From Bacteroidales bacterium (GTDB lineage Bacteria > Bacteroidota > Bacteroidia > Bacteroidales > ML635J-15): a DNA stretch of 33,768 nucleotides. Below, piece after piece: positions 33,101-33,768 of the stretch; the first letter of the stretch is position 1, and each line of letters opens with the position of its first letter. A program made the translations under genes and the position numbers. A model generated the notes under the pieces. That model searched no databases and was not told where the DNA came from. It worked only from the letters and a program-made list of their open reading frames with translations. The stretch lies in NCBI GenBank assembly GCA_017551515.1, contig JAFZLK010000079.1, positions 1-33,768 on the forward strand, given 5' to 3'.

Positions 33101-33768
33101 CATGCACCAGCACTTATCATGCCAAAATATCCGGCACTAACGCAATATATCTCAGCAACTCCCTTTTTCTGTGTCTGCCAGTTAGCTCCTACTGGACAAT
33201 TTACATTTACCTCGCAACTTTCCGATTCTCCTCCAGCCTCACGTTTGTTTTTATAATATCCCACAAAAGCTTCCACACCTCTATAGTGATACATCACCAT
33301 ATCCATTTCAAGTCGAGGCGCTCCTACGACAGATGCAGGCTGGACATACTCCAGATAAGCATCACCGCCTTGCACGAACTTAGGTGAAAAATAATTTCCG
33401 TAGCGAGGATTGTCTTTCGATGTCAACTCCATCAATTGCAATCTATTCTCGTTATATACAAACAACGATGCTCCATCTGGTATATAAAAATAGTTGAACA
33501 TCAACTTCAAAGCCATTGCTCCTTGCGAAGTTATCTTCAAACGCCAAACCGTTGTACCGTCAGCGAGAATATCTGTCGTGCCACAATTCTGCATATTGAT
33601 ATTTACATCAAGACCGACACCGGTCCTATACATTACCCCTTTCTTTTCATTTTGGGCATCCTCGTTCATAATCCGAACCATATCGGGAGCAGCGACAACA
33701 ACATTGTCAATTTCCGACAAAAGTTCCGAATGCTTGAAGCTAACTGGTTGATTCTGCGAATATACCGA
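30178..33768 (-). CDS. Secreted Lys-C-like serine protease with five PKD domains and T9SS sorting domain, N-terminus outside the window
   Basis: The frame is open to the window edge (1196 codons visible), so the signal peptide lies outside; the TTG at 33720 is not the real start. The first visible residues SVYSQNQPVSFKHSE fit a mature N-terminus or propeptide. The trypsin-fold domain follows, with catalytic His in FLTADHCGG, Asp in SGTDFLLLL and Ser in EQGSSGSPLFN, as in lysyl endopeptidase/Lys-C-type enzymes. Five PKD domains follow, each with a W-x-W-x-F-x-GG and GTYNV-type core. A ~150-residue beta domain comes next, and then a C-terminal type IX secretion signal (VFPNPTSGLLNI, YDALGRLV, YPEGLYIVRI, KKIMLTK). 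It is exported across the outer membrane and probably anchored or released for extracellular proteolysis. Confidence 0.9.
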   Translation of the reverse strand, partial: SVYSQNQPVSFKHSELLSEIDNVVVAAPDMVRIMNEDAQNEKKGVMYRTGVGLDVNINMQNCGTTDILADGTTVWRLKITSQGAMALKLMFNYFYIPDGASLFVYNENRLQLMELTSKDNPRYGNYFSPKFVQGGDAYLEYVQPASVVGAPRLEMDMVMYHYRGVEAFVGYYKNKREAGGESESCEVNVNCPVGANWQTQKKGVAEIYCVSAGYFGMISAGACTGTLVNNTSNDGTPYFLTADHCGGEDGDGYFDQWEFYFNFEASGCTNPTTEPQYQTVTGCTLKARPSGNQASGTDFLLLLLNTTEDELEEIGAYYNGWDRNTTGAQSGAGIHHPGGDIKKISFFTEQLVAQTYQSTNTPNGHWWTKWQNNNNDITGVTEQGSSGSPLFNGANKLIVGTLTGGSSSCSATGQNRSDMYGRFDLHWDNGGTSSANQLKPWLDPQNTNDETCDGRYPNSGTDPNPPTPSTINAEFSGTPTTLSVGGTVAFRDASTGNPTSWSWSFPGGTPSSSTSQNPSVVYSTAGTYNVSLTVSNGTEEDTETKNAYITVNENGDVPPPDPNGELAAAFVASSYSIIIGECINFTDRSSGSPTSWTWTFQGAETVSSTQQNPTNICYNTPGTYNVTLYVQNANGDYDSEVCEGCIIVENNPILPIADFEANITIIPVGGVVRFTNLSQNGPFDQWAWRFDGGTPENVSDSVPPVIAYQEVGTYNVELRCRKTNGVQDIELKENYIRVVPHSDERPVANFTSNKTLVHPGETVNFIDLSTAYPYRWTWEFEGGTPATSNQPNPSVVYNTPGSYNVKLTVGNNIGTDEITKEMYIVVSEADPCNNPPQVDFRAENRLIAYGEVVMFENISTNNPSYSQWIFEGGSPRTSTEFSPLNGVLYSTPGIYSVTLTVSNSCGSSSITKENYIRVYNGQVASYCDTLSNIFTGDVLGAKSVSGTWGFYAGHNGKKVKAYADYHNTYTFSQVRGLLVPVTQSVYGDVNTRVTFCVWNDDNGMPGEELGTKKMYMRDLTAGQTTLVSFDSPIVVTGPFHVGFKLNYNDSNNDDINDDLFVVPVVTNRAYNGLNTMSVQKGGVWYTSPDLLSFNTSLPIEPVSCLENDIEELDAENNTIEVFPNPTSGLLNISFGNQDVNGYDVEMYDALGRLVSSVKVSGTSDYSMDISSYPEGLYIVRISSSTFVANKKIMLTK

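Noticed and set aside
33718..33720. TTG at 33720 as the start of the protease gene
   Set aside because: The frame stays open to the window edge and a signal peptide is expected upstream, so the gene is treated as truncated.

Overview
The window comes from a low-to-moderate GC member of the Bacteroidota, most likely an uncultured gut- or rumen-type Bacteroidales. The evidence is the gene families (DUF4175, S46 peptidase, InlB-repeat lipoproteins with a C-terminal Fibrobacter-major-type domain, and a T9SS C-terminal sorting domain). Many start sites are also preceded by the Bacteroidota promoter form TAnnTTTG, sometimes with an upstream TTG. No rRNA, tRNA, CRISPR array, integrase or transposase gene was seen.

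Layout. 1-531 is the N-terminal part of a secreted protein that runs off the left edge. 673-5862 (minus) is a three-gene run: DUF4175 giant membrane/coiled-coil protein, ybeY, and a periplasmic nucleoside hydrolase fused to an FmdE-like domain. 5966-12731 (minus) holds an InlB-repeat lipoprotein, an S46 dipeptidyl peptidase, a DsbD-type thiol:disulfide reductase and an acidic secreted protein. 12844-14001 (plus) is a GT4 glycosyltransferase. 14186-17202 (minus) is a tightly coupled operon: LytTR regulator, mtnA, FucA-like class II aldolase, small lipoprotein. The mtnA/aldolase pair fits the DHAP shunt that salvages methylthioadenosine or 5'-deoxyadenosine. 17451-21268 (plus) is an acyl-CoA synthetase, a reduced FGE/SUMF1-like secreted protein and DacB, ending in a strong terminator; cinA converges on it from the right.

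22668-25878 is an accessory island. It contains two unrelated stand-alone AAA-type ATPases, one with a winged-helix-like tail and one with DUF4143 and a PD-(D/E)XK-like end. Each ATPase has its own direct-repeat array on its promoter: a 14-bp tandem pair for one and three 15-bp repeats at exactly 33-bp period for the other. Each is followed by a copy of the same ~115-bp REP-like double-hairpin element. This is the best candidate for an undescribed self-regulated module. It ends in a 16-bp perfect palindrome and a GC-rich patch next to a second InlB-repeat lipoprotein.

27071-30118 (minus) is an iron-siderophore/cobalamin-type ABC importer (binding lipoprotein, FecCD permease, ATPase). A ~160-bp palindromic repeat is inserted between the first two genes. 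The importer's promoter sits inside the loop of the terminator hairpin of the preceding gene. 30178-33768 is a Lys-C-like secreted serine protease with five PKD domains and a T9SS sorting domain, truncated at its N-terminus by the window edge. All functional calls are from reading motifs; no database search was run.
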